Below are positions 15,976 through 24,707 of a DNA stretch of 64,000 nucleotides, piece after piece. The translations under genes and the position numbers were made by a program. The first letter of the stretch is position 1, and the number at the start of each line of letters is the position of its first letter. Location of the stretch: NCBI RefSeq assembly GCF_900104605.1, contig NZ_LT629960.1:930001-994000 (forward strand), read 5' to 3'. A model generated the notes under the pieces. It searched no databases, was not told where the DNA came from, and saw only the letters and a program-made list of their open reading frames with translations. This DNA comes from Tidjanibacter massiliensis (lineage in GTDB: Bacteria; Bacteroidota; Bacteroidia; Bacteroidales; Rikenellaceae).

Positions 15976-16551
15976 ATGGAAACATTAATGGAACGTTTCA
16001 AAAGCCTAACACGCTATTGGTGGGCAATGCTGATACTCGGCGTGGCCATCTTCGTGGTGGGTATTCTCATCTTCACCTATCCGGGCGAAAGCTACATAGG
16101 CATGGCAGCACTCTTCGCCGTACTGATGCTCGTTTCGGGTATCATCGAGGTGGTAATTGCATTTACCGAAAAGTACATGGTAGGCCGGGGATGGGCCGCG
16201 GTACTGGGTGTCCTGGAAATCATCCTCGGCATCATCCTGATATGCAGCCCGGCCATCACGGCCATGATGCTTCCTATCGTACTCGGCATATGGTTGCTGT
16301 TCCGCGGTATCGGTCTCATCGGCATCGCGAGCGAAATGAGCCACTTCAAGGTCAATGGCATGGTATGGACCATCATCCTCGGCATTCTACTCATCATCTG
16401 CTCGCTGATGATACTCTTCCAGCCACTGTTCGGCATCGCAGCCGTCGTGGTATGGGTAGGCATATCGTTCCTGGTAGCGGGTGTATCGCTCGTGGTGTTC
16501 GCCTTCCAGCTGTTCAGCATCAAGAACAAGTTCAAGAAACTGACGGAATAA
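15976..16551 (+). CDS. HdeD/DUF308 family membrane protein
   Basis: 191 residues with six predicted membrane helices in three pairs, beginning WWAMLILGVAIFVVGILIF after a short cytoplasmic start. Repeated helix patterns (GVLEIILGIILI, ILGILLIICSLMIL) are typical of DUF308, the family of E. coli HdeD, an inner-membrane protein linked to acid resistance at high density. The role here is inferred only from family. It is preceded by about 250 non-coding bases, including a TAATTTTT stretch near 15945 that may be a weak -7, and ended by a strong intrinsic terminator at 16572. Confidence 0.85.
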   Translation: METLMERFKSLTRYWWAMLILGVAIFVVGILIFTYPGESYIGMAALFAVLMLVSGIIEVVIAFTEKYMVGRGWAAVLGVLEIILGIILICSPAITAMMLPIVLGIWLLFRGIGLIGIASEMSHFKVNGMVWTIILGILLIICSLMILFQPLFGIAAVVVWVGISFLVAGVSLVVFAFQLFSIKNKFKKLTE

Positions 16552-16571
16552 CCTTCGCGGTTTCCGCACGC

Positions 16572-16608
16572 AAGCCGCCGTACATCCGGATGTACGGCGG
16601 CTTTTTTA
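16572..16608 (+). terminator. Intrinsic terminator of the HdeD-like gene
   Basis: AAGCCGCCGTACAT (16572-16585) pairs exactly with ATGTACGGCGGCTT around a 4-base CCGG loop, followed by a run of T to 16607. This is the clearest textbook rho-independent terminator in the window. Confidence 0.85.
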
Positions 16609-17025
16609 TTCCTTCGTCCGAACAGCTCTCCGCTTCCTTCCGCCGGAGCACGGCCGACAATATCAGCCCGAATACGAATATGAATCCGATTACGTTCCAC
16701 AGGCTTCCCGGAATAAATCCCGTCCCCACTCCTGTACCGGAGAACAGGCAGGAAAGCCCTCTTCCTATCCCAATTCCAGACATAATCCTGTATGCCACAA
16801 CCGGGCACGACCGTTCCGGAGAGCAGGCCCACCGAGGTATCCGACTCTGCACACGCCCCGCACGCCGGCCTCTTCCTGACACGACGCGGCAATCCGGCAC
16901 GTCTTTCTTTCCTGGTACCCCGTACACATTCCGCATCATGCGACAATCCGCCCTGCACCAGACCGTCCCGAAACCGGCCGCTCCCTCCTCCACGACCGCC
17001 GCACACGACCGGAAGCCGGGACGAC
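16609..17025. other. Intergenic region without a supported gene
   Basis: About 420 bases lie between two terminators of convergent genes. A minus-strand frame from ATG 16783 encodes a Gly-rich start and one hydrophobic helix (GSLWNVIGFIFVFGLILSAV) followed by LRRKE, but it runs on through the terminator at 16572 and into the HdeD-like gene, with no promoter motif. It may be a decayed membrane-protein fragment; I do not call it a gene. Confidence 0.35.
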
Positions 17026-17064
17026 AAAAAAAACGGGGCCCCGGATTCAACTCCGGAGCCCCGT
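17026..17064 (-). terminator. Terminator of the SusC/SusD operon
   Basis: On the minus strand ACGGGGC-TCCGG pairs with CCGGG-GCCCCGT and is followed by eight T (plus-strand A run 17026-17033). It lies 29 bases after the stop of the LamG lipoprotein gene, the last of the locus. Confidence 0.8.
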
Positions 17065-17092
17065 ATTCGATATCCCTTGCGGGATGAAAATT

Positions 17093-18193
17093 CTACTGGG
17101 GTTTCTGCATCTGGTACAGACGTGCCACCTGTCCTGCGGTCAGCGTCGTATTGTAGATGCCGAGATTATCTATGGCCCCCCTCATGGAGTCCCAACCGTC
17201 GGGAGTCTTCCACGAATCCCACTCCCAGGTAGCGGCCTCGTCGTAAACGGTCGCCGCACCGATGAGCAACGGAAGTTGGCGTCCTATCGGGGACACATAC
17301 GCCGAAGCGATGGAACCGGTCAGGTTCTCCTTGGTCGCGGAGTCCCAGGTCTTCGTGGCGATACCGTTCACATAGAACACTACGGTATGGGCATTGAGGT
17401 CCATCGTAACGGCCAAATGTACCCATACACCGTCCTTGACGGTCCCTACCGACTCGTTGTCCATATCGACCGTCGCTGTCGTGGTCTTGACCGTGAAGAA
17501 AGGCTTGCCGTTGTTCTCTACGTTCAGTTTCCAGTTGTTCCAGTAGTTGAGGGAGACGATGTAGTTGTTCGCACGGCTCGCGTCGTCCACCTTCACCCAT
17601 GCCGACCACGACATGTTGTTCATCAGAAAATCGGCAGGATTGTAATCCTCCACTGCCAGGTAGTTACCCTTGCTGAAGTAGATGGCCTTGCCTGCGCCCA
17701 CACCGTCCACCAGCGACGGAAGTTCGGTATCGGAACCGAATATCTCCGCCGGCCCGGCCTGCAGCACGCCGACCACCGGTTTGGTACCGGTCGAAGCGAC
17801 GGTGTTGTCATTGATGGTCTCGAAATCGAAGAAAGCGATGACACTCGAATCGGGAATGCTTTCATACTTGCTGCCCACAAAAGTCTCCTTGGCGAGCGTC
17901 AGGTTATTGGTCATCAGGTCCACCTGCGACTGCGTGGCGTTCTGATTGTCGCGGATGGCCTTGGCGTCGTTCACCGCATTGGTGAAGGCTTCGATATTGG
18001 CCTCCGGATAGTCGTCGGCCGTCGCCCCGTCGAGCAGTGCTTCGCACTCGATTATCAACGCTTCGAGCTTGGTTTTATCCACGTCTCCGTTGCCGCCCGA
18101 ATTACCGCCCTTCTTGTCGCAGGCGGTGAACAGCATGACAGCCGCACCCAACATGAGCACGAAAGCCGATGCACTTTTCAGAAAATTTTTCAT
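17093..18193 (-). CDS. FIVAR-LamG surface lipoprotein of the polysaccharide locus
   Basis: 366 residues from ATG 18193. Lipoprotein signal MKNFLKSASAFVLMLGAAVM then LFTAC, followed by a Gly/Asn linker. Residues about 38-105 match a FIVAR-type three-helix domain (ALIIECEALLDGATADDYPE, with later NDAKAIRDN). Residues about 120-366 form a concanavalin-like LamG domain (FFDFETINDNTV, SAWVKVDD, WVHLAVTMDLNAHTVVFYVNG, IDNLGIYNTTLTAGQVARLY). In the position after SusD it is probably a surface glycan-binding protein that captures polysaccharide. It starts 83 bases after the susD-like stop and ends the operon. An enzymatic role is unlikely from the domains seen. Confidence 0.82.
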   Translation of the reverse strand: MKNFLKSASAFVLMLGAAVMLFTACDKKGGNSGGNGDVDKTKLEALIIECEALLDGATADDYPEANIEAFTNAVNDAKAIRDNQNATQSQVDLMTNNLTLAKETFVGSKYESIPDSSVIAFFDFETINDNTVASTGTKPVVGVLQAGPAEIFGSDTELPSLVDGVGAGKAIYFSKGNYLAVEDYNPADFLMNNMSWSAWVKVDDASRANNYIVSLNYWNNWKLNVENNGKPFFTVKTTTATVDMDNESVGTVKDGVWVHLAVTMDLNAHTVVFYVNGIATKTWDSATKENLTGSIASAYVSPIGRQLPLLIGAATVYDEAATWEWDSWKTPDGWDSMRGAIDNLGIYNTTLTAGQVARLYQMQKPQ

Positions 18194-18276
18194 AATTGTT
18201 TGTTTTAAAATCGGTAAATATTGAGATTGTTCAGATAATATCCGACTTGCCGGCCTTGTTCGCCCCGTTCCCGCTC

Positions 18277-19740
18277 TCACTGCTCTATTCCCTTGTTCGA
18301 ATCGAGTTCCGACTGCGGTATCGGGAAATAGAAGCGGTCTCCGGTCCAAACGGATGCAATATCCGGGCCAAGCGCCTCCACGGCGATTTCCCGGCCCCAG
18401 CGCATCAGGTCGAAGAAACGGTGCGATTCGAACCCGAGTTCGCGCCGGCGTTCGAGCCGTACGGCAGCCAACACCTCCTCCTGGGTTCCAGCCGTCGTAG
18501 GCGCCAGTCCGGCACGGCCGCGCACGAGATCGAGCGCATCGCAGGCATCCTCCAGATCGGTACCCGTGTTACGGTTCGCCAGCGCCTCGGCCTTCATCAG
18601 CAGCACGTCGGCATAACGGAGATAAATGTAAGGCAGATAACCGTCGCTCTTCGTTCCGACCGGGACTTCGGAAAGCGGCTGTTCGTACTTTTTCACGAGA
18701 TATCCCGTAGGCGACCAGCTCGCATCGAACGTATCGCCGTTCACCCACGGCTGACCGGGACGGCCGATGGATATGTCCAGACGCGGGTCCGTCTCCCCTT
18801 CCTCGGTCTGCTCGTTGAAACAATCCACGAAACTCTGCGTGGGGGCATTGAAATAGTAGCCCGTCTCGACAGAGGGGGCGAAATAGACGTTCAGGATATT
18901 ACCCAGTCCGGGATTCTGCCCGGAGAGGTGACGCGCCGCAAAGATGACCTCCTTGTTATCCTCCGCACCGGGGACGAACAGCTCCTGGTAACTCTCGGCC
19001 AGCTCGTACTGATGCAGCGCTTCGAGACTCTCGATGTCGCTGAGGCAAGCTCCCCAATTCTGACGGAACAGATGTACCTTGGCCCGCAGGGCATAGGCGG
19101 CCCCCTGTGTCACACGCCCTGCATCCTCACCCGAATAGGAAATGGGTACGGTCGATGCGATAACATCGGAAAGGTCGCTCTCTATCTTCGCATACACGGT
19201 CTCCACGTCGCTGAGTGCAAGATTGCCGTTATCGGCGGCATTGGGTTCTGTCCGCAACGGCACTGCGCCCCAGATGTTCACGATATGGAAATAGTTCAGC
19301 GCCCGGAGAAACTTGGCCTCGCCGATGAGGCGGCTCTTCAGCTCCTCGTCCATCTGGATACCGGGAATGTAGGCAATGGCATTGTTGGCCCGGGCCACCC
19401 CTTCGTAGAGGTAGGTCCAATAGTCGCCGAGAATGCCGTTGTCGGCCATGGCGGAAAAGTTATTTATATAGTCGATATCGGACTTGTCGCCCGCGCTGCC
19501 CCCCTTCTCGGAGTCGTCCGACGCCACGTCGCCGAACACCCAGAGCATGTTCTGGTCGCTGGTGAACATGATGTTATTGTAGATGCCGTTCACGGCCCGC
19601 TCGGCATTGGCAGCCGAGGTGTAGAAGGTCTTGCTGCTGTAATCGGTCTGGAGCTCTTCGGTCAGGAAGTCGCTGCACGCGACGGATGCCGTACAGCAAA
19701 CCGCCGCAACCGATATGTATGATATAATATTCCGTTTCAT
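18277..19740 (-). CDS. SusD/RagB family nutrient-binding lipoprotein
   Basis: 487 residues. The signal MKRNIISYISVAAVCCTASV precedes a lipobox at ACSDFL. The fold marks of SusD proteins are present: an N-terminal TPR-like part starting AERAVNGIYNNI, the middle helix pair AKFLRALNYFHIVNIWGAVPL, and the C-terminal RYADVLLMKAEALAN and RRRELGFESHRFFDLMRWG. SusD proteins sit on the cell surface as the lid of the SusC transporter and bind oligosaccharide. It lies 12 bases downstream of the susC-like gene, as is standard. Ligand not predictable from sequence. Confidence 0.95.
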   Translation of the reverse strand: MKRNIISYISVAAVCCTASVACSDFLTEELQTDYSSKTFYTSAANAERAVNGIYNNIMFTSDQNMLWVFGDVASDDSEKGGSAGDKSDIDYINNFSAMADNGILGDYWTYLYEGVARANNAIAYIPGIQMDEELKSRLIGEAKFLRALNYFHIVNIWGAVPLRTEPNAADNGNLALSDVETVYAKIESDLSDVIASTVPISYSGEDAGRVTQGAAYALRAKVHLFRQNWGACLSDIESLEALHQYELAESYQELFVPGAEDNKEVIFAARHLSGQNPGLGNILNVYFAPSVETGYYFNAPTQSFVDCFNEQTEEGETDPRLDISIGRPGQPWVNGDTFDASWSPTGYLVKKYEQPLSEVPVGTKSDGYLPYIYLRYADVLLMKAEALANRNTGTDLEDACDALDLVRGRAGLAPTTAGTQEEVLAAVRLERRRELGFESHRFFDLMRWGREIAVEALGPDIASVWTGDRFYFPIPQSELDSNKGIEQ

Positions 19741-19752
19741 CGTATCCGCGTT

Positions 19753-22700
19753 TTAAAAAGTGAGATTAATACCGAACGTGAACGAACGGGCTATCGGATA
19801 GGTACCCCAGTCGATGCCGGCGGCACGGTCGCCTTCGGAGGCAGAGTTGGCGCTCACGGTCATCTCCGGGTCCATGCCGGGGTACTTGGTGATGGTGAAG
19901 AGGTTGGTGGCCGCAAAATAGACGCGCAGCCGGCTGATGCCTATCTTCTCCGTCTTCGGTATGGTGTACCCTATCTGGAGGTTCTTCAGACGCATGTAGG
20001 AGGCGTCGTAGAGGAACCGCGTGGATACCCTCGCGTTGTTGAACTTCGCCTTCCACGATGCACGCGGCTGCGTATTCGAGGTGCCGGGCCCCGTCCAGTG
20101 GTTATCGAAATAGTTCTGTGTCACGTTGAACGCACGGTAGAACCCTTCGATGTCCTGTGCCACCTGCATGTATATCTTGTGACCGAAAGCCCCCTGGAAG
20201 AAGCAGGAGATGTCGAAATTCTTCCAGTAGCCCGAGAGATTGATACCGGCGGTGAACTTCGGTATCGAGGAACCGACATGCACACGGTCGTTCTGGTCGA
20301 TGACCAGGTCGCCGTTCTGGTTGACGAACTTCACGTCACCGGGCTGTATGTCGTCCGGATTGGAAGACTGCGACGGGGAGGTGAGTATCTCCATGCGGTC
20401 CTGGAAGATGCCGTCCATGACGAGCATATAGAACGAACCGACCGGATAACCGGCTTCGGTCAGGGTGACATAGACGCCGTTGTCCACGCGGCCGCCCGGC
20501 ACGCTGCCGTTGATGGCGAGCACCTTGTTCTTCAGCCAGCCGCCGTTCACGCTCACTTCGAAACCGGCGTTTGCGAAATTGCGGCGATAGAACATCTCGA
20601 AGTCGATACCCGTATTGAGCATGCTTCCGTTGTTCACCCACGCGGGCTGCGCATTACCTGAAGAGGGCGGCATGGTCTGCAACATGAGCATGTTGTCGCT
20701 CCGCTTATAGAAATAGTCAATCGAGAAACCGAAGGTCTGACGGAACATCTCCACGTCGATACCGACATTGAGCTGGCTGCTCGTCTCCCATTTGAGATTC
20801 TCGTTGCCTATCTGCGTCTGTACATACCCCGGTGCCACCACTCCGCCAAAGGTCGAATTGTAATTGGGCATATACCGGTCTTCTGTCGCATAGGCCGTCA
20901 CATTCTGGTTGCCGGCCGTACCCCAGCCCGCACGCAGTTTGAGGATATCGATGAAATCCACGTCCTGCATGAAGTTCTCCTGTTCGATGTTCCAGCCTCC
21001 CGATACGGAGTAGAACGTTCCCCAGCGGTTGCGTCCCTTGAACCGGGAGGTACCGTCCTCCCTGACCGTCGCCGCCGCATAGTACTTCTGCTTGTAATTG
21101 TAGTTCACCGAACCGAAGAACGACGCCAGCGTGAATGCCTGCTGGTTCTCATAGGATGTACGCCGCTGTTCATCGAGTCCCTTACCGATGAATATCAGGT
21201 CGTCGGCGAAATTCTGGTCGGTATTCTGCATGCTGTACGTCGTGGTGCGCACCGCCTCGAAACCGGCCATGGCCGACACATTGTGGTCGCCGAACGTTTC
21301 GCCCCAGTTGAGCACCGTATTGAACGTCCAGTTGAAATTGTCGTAATTCTCCACCAGAAGGCTGTTGGGATTGTTTATCCTGCCGCCCGTACCCCACGTC
21401 TGGTTGAACTGCCTGTATCTCCCCGACATGTAATCGACGCCGGCCACCGTCCGCGACGTGATGTTGAGCGGGAGTTTGATAAGCATGTTCGCCGCCGCGA
21501 TGACCGCCTTCTCGTTGCGTACCCGGTCGGTCTCATTTATCACGCCCATCGGGTTGTAGCCGTCGCCGAAAAAGGTGTTGTAAATTCCCTGTCCGAAATA
21601 GGCGCTCGGCAGGTCCACGTAGTTGCCGTCGGCATCGTAGGTGGGGATGGCAGGCGTACGGAACAGGGCGTAGCGGATGGCACTGCCTCCTTCGTTGTTC
21701 TGATAACCGTCGCCCGAGCTGGGAATGCTCTGCGTCTCGGCCATGCTTCCGATGACGTTCATCCCGACATTGAGCCACGGTTTGACGTCGGACTGTACAT
21801 TGGAGCGGAACGAAATCTTCTTGTAACCGCTGTTCTTGATGATACCGTCCTGGTCGAAGAACGAACCCGACACCGCATAGGTGGTACGTTCGCTGCCGCC
21901 CGTCACGGAGAGCTCGTAACGCTGCAGCGGAGCCACCCGGAAAAGTTCCTCGACATGGTTCACATCGGCCAGTCCGTCGAGATAACTCCCCTCGATGAGG
22001 TCGCGCTGCACGCCGCCCATGGCATTGTCGTTGCGGGCGGCCTCGTTATAGATGGAGATATAGTCGGCCGTATTCACCATCGGGGTAAGATAACCGTGGG
22101 TCTGCACGCCCGCCTCCGCATTGAACGATACGGTCGCCTGACCCGCCCGTCCCTTCTTGGTGGTGATGATGACGATACCGTTGCTGCCCCGCGAACCGTA
22201 TATGGACGTCGAAGCCGCATCCTTCAGTACGGTGATGTCCTCGATATCGTTGGGCGACACGGTATTGAGACCGCCCTCTATCTGGATGCCGTCGATAATG
22301 TAGAGCGGCTCGTTGCTGGAGTTTATCGAACCCACGCCGCGTACACGCACCGACACATCGGCACCCGGAGCACCGCTGGCCGAGGCGACCTGAACGCCCG
22401 GCACACGCCCCTGAAGGGCGAGCTGAGCCGACGGTACCGGAATCTGGGCGAGTTCGGCACCCTCCACCTTGTTCACCGCACCGAGCACGTCGCGCTTGCG
22501 CTGTACCGCGTAACCGACCACCACCAGCTCCTCTATCTGGTCGGAAGCCATATCCAGCGCGACATCAATGACGGTACGTCCTCCGACCGCCACCGTACGG
22601 GTTTCGTACCCCAGATAGGAGAATTCGAGCGAACCATCCTCGGGCACATTGTTCAGTTCATACGAACCGTCCACGTCGGTCGCAATCCCGTGCGTGGTTC

Positions 22701-22848
22701 CCGGCACGACGACACTCACCCCTATGAGCGGTTCGCCGGTCTGGGCATCGGTCACGATACCCTTGACCGTAGCGGTCTGCTGCGCCGCAACGGGTATCAG
22801 CGGAACCGCCAGGACAAGACAAAAAAGAAACAGTAGTTTTCTCTTCAT
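19753..22848 (-). CDS. SusC/RagA family TonB-linked outer-membrane transporter
   Basis: 1031 residues from ATG 22848 (signal MKRKLLFLFCLVLAVPLIPVAAQ). Order: a CarboxypepD_reg-like beta domain (about 25-100, VKGIVTDAQTGEPLIGVSV), a TonB-box-like EELVVVGYAVQRKRDVLGAV (about 108-127), a plug domain with the SusC signature PLYIIDGIQIEGG and IEDITVLKDAASTSIYGSRG, then a long beta barrel ending in FTFGINLTF with a terminal Phe. It imports oligosaccharides through the outer membrane, driven by TonB-ExbBD, with the SusD-like lid encoded next. There is an open extension to 22950, but the signal peptide fixes the start. A stem-loop at 22904 separates it from the preceding lipoprotein gene. Confidence 0.95.
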   Translation of the reverse strand: MKRKLLFLFCLVLAVPLIPVAAQQTATVKGIVTDAQTGEPLIGVSVVVPGTTHGIATDVDGSYELNNVPEDGSLEFSYLGYETRTVAVGGRTVIDVALDMASDQIEELVVVGYAVQRKRDVLGAVNKVEGAELAQIPVPSAQLALQGRVPGVQVASASGAPGADVSVRVRGVGSINSSNEPLYIIDGIQIEGGLNTVSPNDIEDITVLKDAASTSIYGSRGSNGIVIITTKKGRAGQATVSFNAEAGVQTHGYLTPMVNTADYISIYNEAARNDNAMGGVQRDLIEGSYLDGLADVNHVEELFRVAPLQRYELSVTGGSERTTYAVSGSFFDQDGIIKNSGYKKISFRSNVQSDVKPWLNVGMNVIGSMAETQSIPSSGDGYQNNEGGSAIRYALFRTPAIPTYDADGNYVDLPSAYFGQGIYNTFFGDGYNPMGVINETDRVRNEKAVIAAANMLIKLPLNITSRTVAGVDYMSGRYRQFNQTWGTGGRINNPNSLLVENYDNFNWTFNTVLNWGETFGDHNVSAMAGFEAVRTTTYSMQNTDQNFADDLIFIGKGLDEQRRTSYENQQAFTLASFFGSVNYNYKQKYYAAATVREDGTSRFKGRNRWGTFYSVSGGWNIEQENFMQDVDFIDILKLRAGWGTAGNQNVTAYATEDRYMPNYNSTFGGVVAPGYVQTQIGNENLKWETSSQLNVGIDVEMFRQTFGFSIDYFYKRSDNMLMLQTMPPSSGNAQPAWVNNGSMLNTGIDFEMFYRRNFANAGFEVSVNGGWLKNKVLAINGSVPGGRVDNGVYVTLTEAGYPVGSFYMLVMDGIFQDRMEILTSPSQSSNPDDIQPGDVKFVNQNGDLVIDQNDRVHVGSSIPKFTAGINLSGYWKNFDISCFFQGAFGHKIYMQVAQDIEGFYRAFNVTQNYFDNHWTGPGTSNTQPRASWKAKFNNARVSTRFLYDASYMRLKNLQIGYTIPKTEKIGISRLRVYFAATNLFTITKYPGMDPEMTVSANSASEGDRAAGIDWGTYPIARSFTFGINLTF

Positions 22849-22903
22849 ACCAATATGTTTTAAATTGTTCGTACACCATTCGCCCCCTCCGTCGCAGGGA
22901 ATA

Positions 22904-22939
22904 TCCCGTACGGAAGGGGTCAACCCTTTCCGTACGGGA
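22904..22939 (-). terminator. Intercistronic stem-loop before susC
   Basis: TCCCGTACGGAA (22904-22915) pairs with TTCCGTACGGGA (22928-22939). The hairpin begins 8 bases after the stop of the upstream lipoprotein gene and 55 bases before the susC-like ATG, with no T run. It may attenuate or process the mRNA so that susC/susD is expressed at a different level from the upstream genes. Confidence 0.5.
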
Positions 22940-22946
22940 AAGCGAA

Positions 22947-24692
22947 TCAATAGAGTATCACATGCCCGGTATCGGTGGTTATCCTTCCCTCCGATTCGGT
23001 GAGCACCGTTCCGGTTGGCAGCTCATACACGAGCCGGGCCGTATCGGCCGGAATGGTTATCTTGACACGCCCCTGCGCATCGCGTGCCACATACTCCCTG
23101 GCGACCACATCGTACAGGTCGGCCCCCTCGCCCGCATCGTAGGTTATCTTCACCTCCTTCTCATAGGGATTGTATATCAGCCATACGGGGTAAGGCTTGT
23201 CGGCATAGAAATCGGTTGCATTGGCATCGAGCCGCAGCACGCCCTCCACATCGGTCGTATGCACCGTAGCCCCCAGAATCCCCACCGGAGCGGTGCTGTA
23301 AACGCTGAACATGCTCTCGGGCGGATTGGCCTCGTTCCATTTCGGCCCGTCGCCGATGGCCACGGGCGACATACCCTTCAGTTCGGGCTTGCCGTAATCG
23401 TCGGTCTTGCGAAGCCCCTCGTAAGCTATCACGCCGCGGGTGATATCTTTCTGCTGGGGAAGCCACTGGTAGATGGCCGGTATCTCGTCCGGATAGAAAA
23501 GCCGGCAGGCGCTGACGTTGTTGTTCATCCACTTGCCTATCGCACGGGCATACTGGGGCTCGTACTTTACCATGGGCAGAAGCGGCCACACCATCTTCAC
23601 GCTGTTCATGAAAAAGGCGTACCCTCCCCCGTCTGTAATGCTTCCCTGAAGTCCGCTGACATCGTAGGGCCCCCAGCGGTCCTGAATGATACCCCAACCG
23701 TAACGCCCCTTGGGGTCGGTCACGCCATCGAACACCCAGTTTATCATCTTCTCCGTATCGTAATCGGTACCTTCCTCGGCATTCAGCCGCGCGGCCGTAT
23801 AGATACCCAACGGAAGCAGTATCTCGTAAAACCGGCTCTCTTTCTGGTTGTCCAGCGCCCGGATGGCCTGTTTCGCCCCCTCCAGATAGCGCTCGTCCCC
23901 GAATTTCCGGTATGCGGAATAGAGCACATACCCGTGGCCGCCCGCAGCGTCCTGCTGCAGGGGAATGTGATTGACGTGCGGCGTCATCGTCCCGTAATCG
24001 AAGTAGGAGTAGTCGTAGTTCTCCCCCAGCACCTCGCCCGCACGGTAAAACTGCTCCGCCACCGTCCGCTGTATCTCCTCCGCGCCGGGAACGCCCGGAA
24101 AGACATCCGACACGGCGTAATAGAGACAGTTGGGCAGGACGTCGTACCACCAGTCGCGCCCGTATCCCCCGCCGAGATTTGCCACATCGGGATTGGTGTT
24201 GTTCATGACGATGTTCCACCCGTTGTCGCTGTTGAAATAGTTCTGCACCATCTTCACGAAGTTGTACCCGTTCTGGTTGGTCTTGTCTATTCCGTTCAGT
24301 CCGCCTCCGAGTATGGCCGCCAGCGAAGTGAGGCTTTCGTGGAACTCTCCGCCGTTCGCCTCGGGACCCTGACGTACATCGTGTATGGCAGTGTACTGCC
24401 CGAAGGTCTGCTGCGGCACGTTACGCTGTGCATCGTCGAGCCAGATAATCGGCCCGGCCGGCATGGAGGAGTCGAAATCGAACGCGTAATTGTCGAACTC
24501 GAGCGCTTTCCGCTTCCAGTCGATTATCTTGTACGGCACCGGCATGTTGTCCATCTTCTCTATCCGCGGTATGGCCACCTGAGCCACCCCGTCGCCGGGA
24601 GCAGGCCCCGGTTCCCTACCTCCTTTTTCGCGGCATCCCGCAAGCGCCGCCGCAGCGACTGCCGCCGCCGTAAAAATCCATCCGGTTTTCAT
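22947..24692 (-). CDS. Putative (alpha/alpha)-toroid glycosidase-like lipoprotein, family unassigned
   Basis: 581 residues with a lipoprotein signal ending ALAGCREK (Cys19), so it is periplasmic or surface-exposed. Residues about 100-430 are helical and rich in Trp, Tyr, Gly and Asp, with GGGYGRDWWYDVLPNCLYYA, YGTMTPHVNHIPLQQDAAGG, and YGWGIIQDRWGPYDVSG then SITDGGGYAFFMN, reminiscent of six-hairpin glycoside hydrolases or lyases. Residues about 480-581 look like a C-terminal beta sandwich (YPVWLIYNPYEKEVKITYDA). I cannot place it in a numbered family; acidic residues in the D-R-W-G-P-Y-D stretch are candidate catalytic groups. It lies 15 bases after the MFS gene, so it probably acts on the same glycan as the GH130. 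Confidence 0.6.
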   Translation of the reverse strand: MKTGWIFTAAAVAAAALAGCREKGGREPGPAPGDGVAQVAIPRIEKMDNMPVPYKIIDWKRKALEFDNYAFDFDSSMPAGPIIWLDDAQRNVPQQTFGQYTAIHDVRQGPEANGGEFHESLTSLAAILGGGLNGIDKTNQNGYNFVKMVQNYFNSDNGWNIVMNNTNPDVANLGGGYGRDWWYDVLPNCLYYAVSDVFPGVPGAEEIQRTVAEQFYRAGEVLGENYDYSYFDYGTMTPHVNHIPLQQDAAGGHGYVLYSAYRKFGDERYLEGAKQAIRALDNQKESRFYEILLPLGIYTAARLNAEEGTDYDTEKMINWVFDGVTDPKGRYGWGIIQDRWGPYDVSGLQGSITDGGGYAFFMNSVKMVWPLLPMVKYEPQYARAIGKWMNNNVSACRLFYPDEIPAIYQWLPQQKDITRGVIAYEGLRKTDDYGKPELKGMSPVAIGDGPKWNEANPPESMFSVYSTAPVGILGATVHTTDVEGVLRLDANATDFYADKPYPVWLIYNPYEKEVKITYDAGEGADLYDVVAREYVARDAQGRVKITIPADTARLVYELPTGTVLTESEGRITTDTGHVILY

Positions 24693-24707
24693 AAGCTTTC
24701 GTCTGTT

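Noticed and set aside
16532-16783. Minus-strand frame with one hydrophobic helix (GSLWNVIGFIFVFG) that might be a small membrane protein
   Set aside because: It reads through the HdeD-gene terminator and into that gene, has no promoter motif and no recognisable family; kept only as a note in the intergenic entry.
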